Shown here: positions 1 through 8,582 of the stretch, one piece after another | Layout: each line of letters starts with the position of its first letter | Position numbering within the stretch: the stretch's first letter is position 1 | DNA from: CAZGKW01 sp964526295 | Lineage (GTDB): Bacteria; Planctomycetota; Phycisphaerae; FEN-1346 | Direction: 5' to 3' | Length of the DNA: 64,000 bases | NCBI GenBank assembly: GCA_964526295.1 | Contig: CAZGKW010000009.1 | Coordinates: 1-64,000, forward strand | Translations under genes and position numbers: made by a program | The notes under the pieces: model-generated | Told to the model about the DNA's origin: nothing | Databases searched by the model: none | Seen by the model: only the letters and a program-made list of their open reading frames with translations

Positions 1-289
1 ACTCAACCAAATAGAGGCGCCCCCCCCCGGCCTTCATTAGATGCGATTGCCCTGGGTCATCCTGTGCCCTGCGTGGAAGAGAGAAAACTGGATTTCGGGG
101 GTGACCCCTGCGCCGCACGCCTCTATGCGCCGGGACGTAGGCGGTAGCGGACTGGGCGAAACGGCCACTGTCAGAGGCGCGGAGGAGTGCCTGGGGCTGG
201 GAAGGTAAGCGGGGCGGGCTGCTGGCGGTGGCCCAAGCACAGAGGTTTATCACAACATCGAATAAGAATGGGCGCGGAAAGACTGCTGC
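1..289. other. Left-edge region without a recognisable gene
   Basis: No reading frame here has a plausible start, ribosome binding site and protein-like composition. The sequence is visibly less GC-rich than the rest of the window and resembles the next 1.3 kb, so it probably belongs to the same accessory patch. A run of ten C residues at 24-33 is the only notable feature. Confidence 0.4.
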
Positions 290-511
290 TCAGCGCAGGA
301 CGATGCTCATGGCAGGTTCACCGGCTTCTGCAGCATCACTGTCAGCGTACTCGCAGACGACCTCATCCGAAATGAGCACGACACGCCCATCGGCCCTCTC
401 GAAGCGGGCCAGCCAGATGCCTCCGCCCGAGTTCCATGCTGCCCCGCCAAGGGCCTCTGCCACGGCCTTCGCCGCCTTCTCGTCCATTGCCTTGCCCTTT
501 CTGTCAGGCAT
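290..511 (-). CDS. Small hypothetical protein (73 aa)
   Basis: A short protein of unknown function. It has an N-terminal helix-like segment starting MDEKAAKAVAEALGG, then a strand-rich part with WLARFERADG and VVLISDEVVCEYAD, and an acidic C-terminus. The composition is protein-like and no family is recognised. Two starts are possible: the ATG at 511, preceded by AAGGTAGAG, or the ATG at 487, preceded by the stronger AAGGGCAAGG. It lies just downstream of, and on the same strand as, the EVE-domain gene, separated by about 200 bp. It shares that gene's lower GC content and could be part of the same acquired segment. No signal peptide or membrane segment is seen. Confidence 0.5.
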   Translation of the reverse strand: MPDRKGKAMDEKAAKAVAEALGGAAWNSGGGIWLARFERADGRVVLISDEVVCEYADSDAAEAGEPAMSIVLR

Positions 512-712
512 CAATCGCACTCTACCTTGCCTGTACGGCCCCGGCAAGTTGATTCGGCGCACCCTCCGCCGCTGGGCGTGCATGGGCGAGGGCAAACCAT
601 GGGAAGCAGTCGCTGACTGAGGGGCAATGGAAGCGCGGCAGGGCAGCAGGAATACGACAAGACACTAACCAACTGGCTTCTGATGCCTGCAGACCTGGCG
701 CGGGGCCACGCC

Positions 713-1543
713 TCAAGGCGACCTCGCGGCTTGCTGACGTCTCAGAATCTCCGACATCGCCGTCCTGAGTTCAATGACTGGCACAGGGCAGGTCCGGTAG
801 TCGTTTTCCCAGCAGATTACGTGGTCACACCGAATCTCACGGTGCTTGGGATTCTTCACGTGTTGCCGAAAGCCGCTTGCCTTGTACTCGAACTCCACGT
901 ACTTCCGGTTGTATGCCCCCTCGGATTCCTGGATGACGCATGCGTCCGGGAAGCCTTGCCGTATGAACTCTATTTTTGCAAATCCGAGAGCCTTCATGTG
1001 ACCCACAAAAAGAGCGACCACGCCTTGCTCGCTCGTAGGGGCATAGTTGAGAACACCAAAGTCTCCTGGCTCTCCCAAGCCAGCGTCATTTACGCGAGGG
1101 CCCCGGAATGGGGGCGGCGGAGCTTCGTATGACTGGACGTACTTGGTGATCCTGTTGAAATCACGGTCCGTGATCGGAATAAGGGTTCTTCCCTTGAGCT
1201 TGATCCCCTCCACTTTGCCGCGAGGGAAGACCGAAAGGGGCTTCTCAAGTTGCGCCAGCATCTGGCTCATCGGCACGTAGTACGGCGGCTTGGCCTTGGC
1301 GACCGGCCTGATGTTGACCACAGCATGTGGCCCCGGCCACGCATTATCATCGGTGACCATCCGCACCGCCGACGTGACCTTGAACGTGCCCGTGATGACC
1401 TGGTCTTCTTTGCAGTAATAGACAACGCCGTCCCCGCGCGAAAGACCTTGAAAATCACGTGGTATGGACTTGGCCTTACGCCCGATCCAGTCACCATGTT
1501 GCAGAAACGACGCCACATCATGAATGAGCAGGTAGCAGTTCAT
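713..1543 (-). CDS. EVE/PUA-like domain protein with C-terminal PD-(D/E)XK-like nuclease domain
   Basis: A 276-aa two-domain protein. Residues 1-125 look like an EVE (PUA-like) domain: an N-terminal MNCYLLIHDVASF strand, a GDGVVYYCKEDQVITG strand pair, then a WPGPHAVVNIRPV segment. EVE domains of this kind in other proteins bind modified cytosine. Residues about 165-265 contain FPDA followed by YVEFEYKAS and then CDHVICWEND, a D...E-x-E-x-K arrangement typical of PD-(D/E)XK nuclease folds. Together they suggest a modification-dependent restriction enzyme or other DNA-defence nuclease; this is inference from motifs. The start at 1543 has GGGAGAATGGG in front and a good promoter upstream. No methyltransferase is adjacent. 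The gene is less GC-rich than its neighbours, consistent with transfer. Confidence 0.7.
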   Translation of the reverse strand: MNCYLLIHDVASFLQHGDWIGRKAKSIPRDFQGLSRGDGVVYYCKEDQVITGTFKVTSAVRMVTDDNAWPGPHAVVNIRPVAKAKPPYYVPMSQMLAQLEKPLSVFPRGKVEGIKLKGRTLIPITDRDFNRITKYVQSYEAPPPPFRGPRVNDAGLGEPGDFGVLNYAPTSEQGVVALFVGHMKALGFAKIEFIRQGFPDACVIQESEGAYNRKYVEFEYKASGFRQHVKNPKHREIRCDHVICWENDYRTCPVPVIELRTAMSEILRRQQAARSP

Positions 1544-1576
1544 CCCATTCTCCCAAAACGCAAGAGACCAATACTG

Positions 1577-1605
1577 AGTTTACCGCGGGCCGGTCGCGAC
1601 GGCAA
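1577..1605 (-). promoter_or_regulatory. Sigma70-like promoter of the EVE-nuclease gene
   Basis: On the minus strand TTGCCG (1605-1600) is followed after 17 bp by TAAACT (1582-1577). The -10 box lies 34 bp upstream of the ATG at 1543. Spacing and both boxes match the housekeeping consensus well. Confidence 0.6.
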
Positions 1606-1839
1606 TGCCCAGTGCTATGCCTAGCCATCCCATGCCCCGGAAGTCCCGAACAACGGAAGGGCTTGCTCCCTGCATGTGGAGCGTCACCCCACTCGGGGTG
1701 CTCTTGAGCCCGCGACATGGGCACAGCCGTGTGCACTGGCGTACCACCGGAAGGTGTCACTGGCTGAGGGCCAGCGAAAGCGGGGAGGGGCGCCAGGGGC
1801 GGCGCCAACGACCGGCGGGAAGAGGTCGACCGTCTTGCG

Positions 1840-2577
1840 GTGGCCGACGATGCCGACGCGGGGCTGGTCCTCTCGCCGCCCAACCTGCCGGGGTGGGACT
1901 GCGTGCCCGTCGTTGAGTTCGTCGAGGAGCGGCTCGGCGGGCGGGCGTTCCTCATGAACGACGCCAACGCCGGGGCCCTCGCCGAGTGGCAGTCGGGCGC
2001 CGGCCGGGGCAGGCGGCACGTCGTCTTCCTGACGCTCGGCACGGGTTTCGGCGCCGGCATCATCTCAGGCGGCCGGCTCCTCCAAGGGGCGACCGGCCAG
2101 GCCGGCGAGATCGGCCACGTCCGCCTCTGCGAGGACGGTCCCTTGGGCTATCGCAAGCGCGGCTCGGCCGAAGGGTGGTGCAGCGGCGGGGGCATCGCCG
2201 CCCGCGTCGCCGACCTGGTCGAGGCGGGCCGCCTGCCCGGCGATTGGCCCCATCGTGATGCGAAGGCCGTCGTCGAGGCCGCCCGCACCGGTGACGCAGA
2301 CGCTGGGGCCATCCTCGACGAGGCCGGCCGGCGGCTGGGCCAGGCCCTGGCGATCCTCGTCGACCTCCTGAATCCCGAAGTCATCGTCCTGGGGTCGCTC
2401 TACGTCCGGGCGGCCGACCTGATCGAGGTCCCCATGCGGGAAACGCTCCAGCGGGAGGCCCTGCCGGCGTCGCTGGCGGCGTGCACGATCGAGCCCGCCC
2501 GGCTCGGCGAGCGGCTGCCGGAATACCAGGCCCTCGCAGTGGCCCGCTACCACCTGGGTCTTTTCGGGGAGGAGTGA
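1840..2577 (+). CDS. ROK-family sugar kinase, N-terminally truncated
   Basis: The C-terminal two thirds of a ROK kinase/regulator family protein (sugar kinase fold). Visible family features are LSPPNLPGWD, the MNDANAGALAEW segment, the ATP-site LTLGTGFGAGII, QAGEIGHV with the active-site region, and a C-terminal LLNPEVIVLGS. The usual CxCGxxGCxE zinc motif is replaced by a SAEGWCSGGGI version seen in a ROK subfamily. The frame is open only from 1768 (TGA at 1765). The N-terminal GxDxGGTK phosphate-binding motif and roughly 70-80 residues are missing in all frames upstream. GTG at 1840 is only the first possible start; the product is unlikely to be an active kinase. The next gene, a polysaccharide lyase, starts 4 bp after its stop, so the two were probably co-transcribed. 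Confidence 0.75.
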   Translation: MADDADAGLVLSPPNLPGWDCVPVVEFVEERLGGRAFLMNDANAGALAEWQSGAGRGRRHVVFLTLGTGFGAGIISGGRLLQGATGQAGEIGHVRLCEDGPLGYRKRGSAEGWCSGGGIAARVADLVEAGRLPGDWPHRDAKAVVEAARTGDADAGAILDEAGRRLGQALAILVDLLNPEVIVLGSLYVRAADLIEVPMRETLQREALPASLAACTIEPARLGERLPEYQALAVARYHLGLFGEE

Positions 2578-2581
2578 CGCC

Positions 2582-5554
2582 TTGAGGATGCGACTGGCCG
2601 CGTTCGCGTTGGTTCTCCAGGCCGGCGCGCTCTGTGCGGCCGAGCCGCCCGTCCTGCCGCCCGATTGCCGCGTCGAGCTGACGCTGGCCGGCGCCTCGTG
2701 GGCCTACGGTGAGCCCGACGAGCGGGGCGCCGTCACGCTCGACCTGAACCGCTACGGCGGGACGTGGATGCCCGTCCTGACGGCCGACGCCCGGTTCCAG
2801 AGCGTCGCGACGCACGACGGCTACGTCGTCGCGAGCGAATCGGACGACGACGGCGAGGGCCTGCTCGTCCGCGTCCGGTTCCGCCGCGATAAGTGGAATG
2901 ACATCGTGAGCGAGGCGGCGTGGCGGCTCCGGTTCACCGTCGTGGACGACCGGTGCGCGGGCCGGTGGGAAGGCGTGATGCACGGCCGGCGGGCCGAGGG
3001 CGAGCTGACGGGCACCGTGCGGCCGATCCGCGCCGTGCCGGACTTCGAACCGCCGGCGAGGGGCGAGCACCCGCGGTTGCTGGTCCGCCGGGCCGAGATA
3101 CCCGCGCTGCGCGAACGAGCCGGGACCGATTGGGGCCGCGGCCTGCTGGCCGGGCTCGAGGCCGACCGGTCGAGCCCCGTGGCCCAGGGCATGGCTTACG
3201 TTTTGACCGGCGACCGGTCCCACGCCGACGCCGCCCGGGCCCTGATCGAGAAGGTCATCGAGAAGAATGAGTGGCACCATATCGGCGTGGCCCACGCTCC
3301 GGCGTTCACGGCGGCCGAGCACCTCATCGCCTATGACTTAATCCACGACGCCTGCGGCGAGGCGTTCCACGAGCGGATGCGGCGGCTGCTCGCGGACAAG
3401 CTGAGGTTCTTCTACTGGGGGGCGTACAACGGGCAGTTCAACAACAAGCGGACCAGCAACTGGAGCCTGATGTACCGATCGGCCTGCGGCCTCGCCGCGC
3501 TCACGCTGCTGGAGTCGTCGGTCAGGCCCATCGAGACGCCGCCGCATGACCTGCCGCGCCTGAGGCCGCCGGTGGAGCTGTCGGTGGGCGACGGCGTGCC
3601 GGTCGTGACCGTCGAAGGCGACTCGCCCGTCGGCGAGTGGCTCTTCGCCGGGCCGGTCGAGGAAGGGCGCGACGACGATGCCTTCGCCGCGTCGGGGGGC
3701 GCTGCTGCGGCCCGGCCGGAGACGGGCGCGCGCCTCGGCGACGCCGTGTTCCGGCGGCTGACGGCGCCGGAGCTGGCCGGGGGCGTCGTAGACCTCGCAG
3801 CACTGACCGGCCGCCGCTACTTCCGCGGCTGCTACCTCTACGCCGTCCTCGACGTGGCCGAGGCCGGCTGGTACCGGCTCGTGGGTCCGCAGAGCTTCAA
3901 GGGCATCCGGCACCGGACGGCGTGGGTCGCCGGCCGGCCGTTCGCCCTGGAGCAGGTGGTGCATCTGGCGGGGGGGCGGTACCCGCTGCTCGTCAGGATT
4001 TGGACCGAGCCGGTGGGCAACTGGGAGCCGCTCCGGTTCGCGCTTCGTCTCGCGCCGCTCTCGGAGGACGAGGCCCGGGCCTGGCACGCCCGGCGAGACG
4101 TGTCGGCGGCCGATGCGTTCTCGGGCGGCCCCGAGTGGCGCGAGGCCGCCGCGAAGCCGACCGGCTGGGACCTCGAGGCCTTGCGGTGGGCGACGCTCGC
4201 CGCCCGCGAGGCCGAGGGCTACTTCCTCGAAGGCCTCGGCGACTTCGGATGGAACCAGGAAGGCGAGGCCTACACCCGCCACGCCGTCCGACTCGGCATG
4301 CCGTTTGCCTTCTGCTGGCGGAACGTCTTCGGCCGGGACATCCCCGGCGCCGAGCGGCTGGGCCTGATGCTGGCCCTGGCGACCGCCGCCACCGTCTATT
4401 CGGACGACGGGGCGATGATGCAGTCGTTCAACGTGGGCGGCGGGCCGATGGACGTCGATCTGTTCGCGCGCGGCTGGCCGTTCGTGACCGAGGCGCACCG
4501 TCCGGCCGTCCTCTGGGCGTGGAACCGGAGCCTGGCGCTCGCGGAGGCGGGGCAACTGAAAGACCCGCACGGTGTGGTCGCCGGCCACGACGGCCTCTCG
4601 AAGACCATGCTATTTCTCGGCTACCCGCACGGCCTCGGCGAGCGGAACCCGGGCCAGGTTCTGCCGCGCCTTGTCGTCGACCGCCAGAAGGGCGGCTACG
4701 TTTTCCGCAACCGCTGGAAGGACGGCGACGACTGCGTCGTCCAGGTCTTCGCCAACTCGAACCAGGCCGGCGGCACGTGGATCAGCGCCCAGGGCGGCAC
4801 GTTCCGCATCACGGGCCTCGGCCGCGAGTGGGTCGTCCGGGGCCAGGGCTACGGCAACGGCGGCTCCGTCCGCCGCCTGCCCGACTTCTCGAAATACCAG
4901 AACATGGTCGACGTCGCGGAGCACTTCATCGGCCCGAGCCCCCAGGCCTGGACGACGCATTTCGCCCCCGTCGGCGACGACGGCTCGGGTGCCCTCAGCC
5001 TCGATATGGACGAGGTCTACGTCCACCACGCGAAGGGGCCCCGCGGCCGGGGGTGGCAGACGGTCGGCCGGGAGGACCTCGGCATCCGGGCCGTGCGGGC
5101 CGTCGCCGTCGACTACTCCGGCCGCTCGGGGGCGCCGTGCCTCGTGGCCGTCGCCGACCGGTTGACCGGCACCGAGGGGAAGAACACCTGGCAGCTCGCC
5201 ACGAAGGGCGAGCACGACGTCGCGTTCGACGGAGGCGTCTTCACGGTCGCCGCGGGCGACGGGACGTCGCTGGTGGGGACGGTGGTCCGCCCGGCCGGCG
5301 CGGCGATCCGCGTCGACGCCTACGAGCACGTCCACGAGATCAACTATCACGGGCGCCACAGCCGCCGGCCCTTCAAGCGGAAGGCCGTCCTGGTAGACGG
5401 GACCGATCGCGACCAGACGTTCCTCGTGGTCATGACCCTCCAGCGGGGCGACCCGCCGACGGTCGATACCCGCGGCGAGGGCGATGATGCCCGCGCCGTC
5501 GTGGGCGAGCGGACCGTTCGCTTCGACGGGGAGCGGATCACTCTCAACCCCTGA
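2582..5554 (+). CDS. Secreted heparinase II/III-like polysaccharide lyase
   Basis: A 990-aa exported protein. An N-terminal signal peptide (MRLAAFALVLQAGALCA) is followed by a beta-rich domain, then an alpha/alpha-toroid region starting near GEHPRLLVRRAEIPALRERA. The middle contains NWSLMYRSACGLAALTLLE and, around residue 550, DFGWNQEGEAYTRHAVRLGM. A C-terminal beta-sandwich follows with QKGGYVFRNRW and NSNQAGGTW. This is the architecture of heparinase II/III and alginate-lyase-like enzymes that cleave uronic-acid polysaccharides in the periplasm. The substrate cannot be told. A TTG start at 2582 is chosen because GGGGAGGAG sits 7 bp upstream; ATG at 2588 is the alternative. Coupling to a sugar-kinase gene fits uptake and use of released sugars. 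Confidence 0.75.
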   Translation: MRMRLAAFALVLQAGALCAAEPPVLPPDCRVELTLAGASWAYGEPDERGAVTLDLNRYGGTWMPVLTADARFQSVATHDGYVVASESDDDGEGLLVRVRFRRDKWNDIVSEAAWRLRFTVVDDRCAGRWEGVMHGRRAEGELTGTVRPIRAVPDFEPPARGEHPRLLVRRAEIPALRERAGTDWGRGLLAGLEADRSSPVAQGMAYVLTGDRSHADAARALIEKVIEKNEWHHIGVAHAPAFTAAEHLIAYDLIHDACGEAFHERMRRLLADKLRFFYWGAYNGQFNNKRTSNWSLMYRSACGLAALTLLESSVRPIETPPHDLPRLRPPVELSVGDGVPVVTVEGDSPVGEWLFAGPVEEGRDDDAFAASGGAAAARPETGARLGDAVFRRLTAPELAGGVVDLAALTGRRYFRGCYLYAVLDVAEAGWYRLVGPQSFKGIRHRTAWVAGRPFALEQVVHLAGGRYPLLVRIWTEPVGNWEPLRFALRLAPLSEDEARAWHARRDVSAADAFSGGPEWREAAAKPTGWDLEALRWATLAAREAEGYFLEGLGDFGWNQEGEAYTRHAVRLGMPFAFCWRNVFGRDIPGAERLGLMLALATAATVYSDDGAMMQSFNVGGGPMDVDLFARGWPFVTEAHRPAVLWAWNRSLALAEAGQLKDPHGVVAGHDGLSKTMLFLGYPHGLGERNPGQVLPRLVVDRQKGGYVFRNRWKDGDDCVVQVFANSNQAGGTWISAQGGTFRITGLGREWVVRGQGYGNGGSVRRLPDFSKYQNMVDVAEHFIGPSPQAWTTHFAPVGDDGSGALSLDMDEVYVHHAKGPRGRGWQTVGREDLGIRAVRAVAVDYSGRSGAPCLVAVADRLTGTEGKNTWQLATKGEHDVAFDGGVFTVAAGDGTSLVGTVVRPAGAAIRVDAYEHVHEINYHGRHSRRPFKRKAVLVDGTDRDQTFLVVMTLQRGDPPTVDTRGEGDDARAVVGERTVRFDGERITLNP

Positions 5555-5570
5555 CGGCCGCGTCCGGAGG

Positions 5571-5608
5571 CTGCCTCTCCGGTGGCCGGAGAGGCGAGGG
5601 ATAGGGGG
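5571..5608. repeat. REP-like CTCTCC hairpin, convergent gene ends
   Basis: GCCTCTCCGGTGGCCGGAGAGGC forms a strong hairpin followed by GAGGGATAGGGG. It belongs to the same CTCTCC...GGAGAG...GAGGG family found at 19051, 28007, 32385, 41703 and 44894. It lies between two converging genes and could act as a bidirectional terminator. Confidence 0.6.
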
Positions 5609-5639
5609 GAAGGCCGCCGCTCGGCATCTGCCTCGGCAC

Positions 5640-7067
5640 TCACTTCCGCTTCGGCGGCGGGGCGGTGTAGGTCGGCCCGGCGTCCGCCGGTCCTTCGAGA
5701 ATCACCAGGAAGGCATCCTTGCCGCGCGGCGTCTTCTGGAGCGGGCGGACGAGGTGCATCCCCGCTTCGGCGCCGCTGCCGCCGTAGACGATCGTCACCT
5801 TGCCCCCGGGGCGGCGGACGTCCGCGGCGTGGACCCATCCGGGTTCCTGCATCCGGGTGCAGACGAGCCGCCCGCGGAAGTCCGGCGTCATCGCCAGCAG
5901 GAACGGCCCGCCCTTGGCCGTCCCGGCCGGGCAGGGGTCGAGGTCGATCGGCAGGCTCGGGCCCGCCCACCCCGCGACGACGATGCGTCCGTCGCGGTCG
6001 ACGGCGATCGCGCTTTGCTTCATCCGGACGTTCGTGCACCGCCCGGCGTCGGTCCGGCCGGTAAGCTGCTGGATGCGGTCGAGCTCCCCCGTGGCCGGGT
6101 CGAACCGGCCCCAGACGGTGCGGTGGGCGGCACCGCCCCCGCCGTAGAAGAGGTGATACGGCCCGCCGCCGATCACGTTCGCCGGCCCCGAGATGTCCTT
6201 GGGGCTGTACCGGAAGATGTGGTTGCCGCCGGCGGCCTCGAACGCCGCGTAGAGTTTCCCGTCGCGGCCGATCTCGCAGCGGTAGCCCCGCGTGTCGGCC
6301 ATGTTGTTCGTGGGCCGGTTGATCCAGCGGTCGGAGTTCCGGTCGGTGGACCAATCATAATTATTCCACTTGAGCTTGCCGTCGTAGGCGTGGCCCCGCA
6401 GGTGGGAAATCTGTACCGGGTTCGTCATCTTGCGGTCCCAGGTGCGGGCGTTGCGAAAGCCCGTGACGACGACCGTCCGGGTCGCCCCGTCGATGCAGAC
6501 ATCGTGGTGGCCCCGCCCGCCGATCTCGGCCAGGACCTCCCCGGCCGGGTCCAGGACGACGGCCCCCCGTCGGCCAACGAGTGCGACGGCGTGCCCGTCG
6601 ACGGCCCCGTCGATCCGCGTGCACGCACCGCCGAGGTCCTGGCGCCACAGCACGCGGCTCGCGTCCGCCGCGAGCTTCAGGGCGCCGTCGTCGGCCGCGG
6701 CGAGGTAGATGCCGCCCGACGCATCGAGCGACAGGTCGTGCACGGCCGCGGCGAGGCGCGTCAGGCTGAGGATGCGGCCGCCGTCGGCCGAGAGCCGCAG
6801 CACCGAGCCGGCGAGCGACCCATCGCCCGTGGTCCGGCCGACCGCGAGGCCCTCGGCGGCATCGGGCGCGAGGTTCGCCGCCAGGACGATCGCCCCGTCG
6901 GGCTGGATGCCGACGCCGACGACGGAGTCGTCGTCGCCCGTCCCGCCGAGGAAGGTCGAGACGCGGACCGTGTAGGCGCTGGTTCCCCGCTCTGCCGCTC
7001 GGCCCAGTCCCGCCGCCGCCGCCAGGACGAGCGCCGTGGCCCCCAACGTCCTGCCGATCCACCTCAT
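5640..7067 (-). CDS. Secreted beta-propeller (SBBP-like repeat) protein
   Basis: A 475-aa secreted protein. The start at 7067 gives a clear signal peptide (MRWIGRTLGATALVLAAAAG, cleavage after GRA) and an AGGAGG ribosome site 5 bp upstream; longer upstream frames lack these. The mature protein begins with a STFLGGTGDDDSVVGVGIQPDG segment typical of SBBP/delta-60 propeller repeats. Blades of the form ...LDASGGIYLAAADD... and VDRDGRIVVAGWAG follow. A middle part rich in W and N (YDWSTDRNSDRWINRPT) is unusual for such propellers. The function is unknown; such proteins are common as extracellular or periplasmic binding scaffolds in planctomycetes. It converges on the lyase gene. Confidence 0.65.
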   Translation of the reverse strand: MRWIGRTLGATALVLAAAAGLGRAAERGTSAYTVRVSTFLGGTGDDDSVVGVGIQPDGAIVLAANLAPDAAEGLAVGRTTGDGSLAGSVLRLSADGGRILSLTRLAAAVHDLSLDASGGIYLAAADDGALKLAADASRVLWRQDLGGACTRIDGAVDGHAVALVGRRGAVVLDPAGEVLAEIGGRGHHDVCIDGATRTVVVTGFRNARTWDRKMTNPVQISHLRGHAYDGKLKWNNYDWSTDRNSDRWINRPTNNMADTRGYRCEIGRDGKLYAAFEAAGGNHIFRYSPKDISGPANVIGGGPYHLFYGGGGAAHRTVWGRFDPATGELDRIQQLTGRTDAGRCTNVRMKQSAIAVDRDGRIVVAGWAGPSLPIDLDPCPAGTAKGGPFLLAMTPDFRGRLVCTRMQEPGWVHAADVRRPGGKVTIVYGGSGAEAGMHLVRPLQKTPRGKDAFLVILEGPADAGPTYTAPPPKRK

Positions 7068-7251
7068 CGCGTCCTCCTGCCCTCCGCCCCGTCCGGTATG
7101 AACCGGGATGGGGCCGGCGGGTTCCGCCGAACGCGGCGGGGCCGAAACGAGGGCGGCCGGATGCGGATTCGGCTTGACGGGGCGGCAGGGGCCGACTAGA
7201 GTCGGTTCCTGACCGCCGGGCGGTTCGGGCGCGGCAGCGGCGCCTTTCGAG

Positions 7252-7271
7252 CCGCGGTCGTAAGACCGCGG
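7252..7271. promoter_or_regulatory. 8-bp hairpin with GNRA-type tetraloop upstream of the PHP gene
   Basis: CCGCGGTC (7252-7259), loop GTAA, GACCGCGG (7264-7271) is a perfect stem with a GNRA loop. It lies in the spacer between divergent genes, about 95 bp before the PHP gene start. No T-run follows, so its role is unknown. Confidence 0.4.
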
Positions 7272-7365
7272 GTACGTGCGAGGGGCGCTATGGGCACCTG
7301 GGCGCGTCCGGATCGCGCCTTGGGCAAGGGCGGGTGCGCCCCCAGCCCCGGCGAAGGCAGGGCGG

Positions 7366-8097
7366 ATGAAGAGCGACCGCGTGGCCGGCGACGCCTCCGA
7401 CGACCGGGCCGGTGCGGGGGCGGCGGCGACGATGATCGATTTCCACACGCACACGTTCCTCAGCGACGGCGTCCTGGTGCCGGCTGAGCTGGCCCGCCGG
7501 GCCGAGGTCGCGGGCTATACCGTCCTCGGGATGGCCGACCACGTGGACACGGCCACGGTCGAGACGATCGTGCCGGTCCTGGTGCGGGCGGCGGCCGACC
7601 TGTCGCCGGCGATGGCGATGGACGTCGTGGCGGGGGCCGAGGTGACCCACTGCCGCCCGGAACACGTCGGCCGGGTGGTCGACCGGGCCCGCGAGCTGGG
7701 CGCGGCCGTGGTCGTCGTGCACGGCGAATCGCCGGCCGAGCCGGTCCTCGAGGGAACGAACCGGGCCGCCATTGAGGCGGGGTGCGACATCCTGGCCCAT
7801 CCGGGCCTGATCGGCGAGGCGGAGGCCCGGCTGGCTGCCGAGCGGGGCGTCCTGCTGGAGATCTCGGGCCGCAAGGGCCACTCGCTGGCCAACGGCCACG
7901 TGGCCCAAGTGGCCCGGCGGACGGGGGCCGGGGTGATCTTCGGGTCGGATGCCCACGCGCCGGCGGACCTGCATCGGCGGCCCGACGCCGAGAAGGTCCT
8001 GCGGTGCGCGGGGCTGACGGAGGAGGAGATCGGGGCCGCCTTCGGGGCGGCCGAGGAGCTGGCTCGACGCGTCCTGGCGGGGAGGGAGAGGTCATGA
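7366..8097 (+). CDS. PHP-domain metal-dependent phosphoesterase
   Basis: A PHP-family hydrolase of about 221 core residues. Metal-binding motifs are visible: MIDFHTHTFLSDG (HxH), MADHVDT, the GAEVTH segment, ILAHPG and the C-terminal GSDAHAP. It resembles histidinol-phosphate-phosphatase-like PHP proteins, but substrate specificity cannot be assigned and no his genes are nearby. ATG 7366 has an AAGG sequence 9 bp ahead. ATG 7432 would start directly at MIDFHTH, as many homologues do, so the first 22 residues are uncertain. The stop overlaps the ATG of the next gene (ATGA), indicating an operon with the lipoprotein and membrane genes that follow. Confidence 0.8.
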   Translation: MKSDRVAGDASDDRAGAGAAATMIDFHTHTFLSDGVLVPAELARRAEVAGYTVLGMADHVDTATVETIVPVLVRAAADLSPAMAMDVVAGAEVTHCRPEHVGRVVDRARELGAAVVVVHGESPAEPVLEGTNRAAIEAGCDILAHPGLIGEAEARLAAERGVLLEISGRKGHSLANGHVAQVARRTGAGVIFGSDAHAPADLHRRPDAEKVLRCAGLTEEEIGAAFGAAEELARRVLAGRERS

Positions 8098-8582
8098 CAG
8101 GATCAAGGGTGACGAGGCGGGTCGGCGGCCGGGCGTGGGTGCTCGCCGCGGCCGCGGGAGCGACCGTCCTGGCGGCGGCCGGATGCGACTGGTTCCGCGG
8201 CGGGGGCGGAGAGGGCGCGACGCCGGTCGTCCCGACCTCGATGGTCCCGGACGTTCCGGTGCCGGAGAAGTTCGTGTTTCAGCCGGACAAGTCGAACGAC
8301 CAGACGGTCGGCGGGGTCCGGGTGGTGGTCCACCTGTACCGCAGCCAGATCGGGTCGATGAAGCTGGAGGAGCTGGCCGACTTCTACCGGACGACGATGC
8401 CCGCCCAGGGGTGGTCGTTCGTGGAGGAGGAGTTCGCCGGCGGGAAGCATCGTCTGATGTTCAAGAAGGGCACCGAAAACTGCTTCATCTCGATCTGGAA
8501 AAGCTGGTATAAGCACATCATGATACAGATCTACCCGGTGGGCGGCGAGCCGCCCATGCCGCCGGCCGGGGCCATGGGATGA
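8094..8582 (+). CDS. Lipoprotein of unknown function
   Basis: A 162-aa protein with a basic N-terminus, hydrophobic stretch and lipobox (VLAAAGC), so probably lipid-anchored. The mature part contains VPVPEKFVFQPDKSNDQTVGG, a YRSQIGSMKLEELADFYRTTMPAQGW segment and a C-terminal strand region IMIQIYPVGG. The 'FYRTTMPAQGW' part is typical of a family of small planctomycete and proteobacterial lipoproteins of unknown role. It is translationally coupled on both sides: its ATG overlaps the PHP stop and its TGA overlaps the next ATG. Confidence 0.75.
   Translation: MTGSRVTRRVGGRAWVLAAAAGATVLAAAGCDWFRGGGGEGATPVVPTSMVPDVPVPEKFVFQPDKSNDQTVGGVRVVVHLYRSQIGSMKLEELADFYRTTMPAQGWSFVEEEFAGGKHRLMFKKGTENCFISIWKSWYKHIMIQIYPVGGEPPMPPAGAMG

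Noticed and set aside
3637..5487. 616-residue frame inside the lyase gene
   Set aside because: An alternative frame of the 990-aa lyase, extremely Arg-rich; no start signal.
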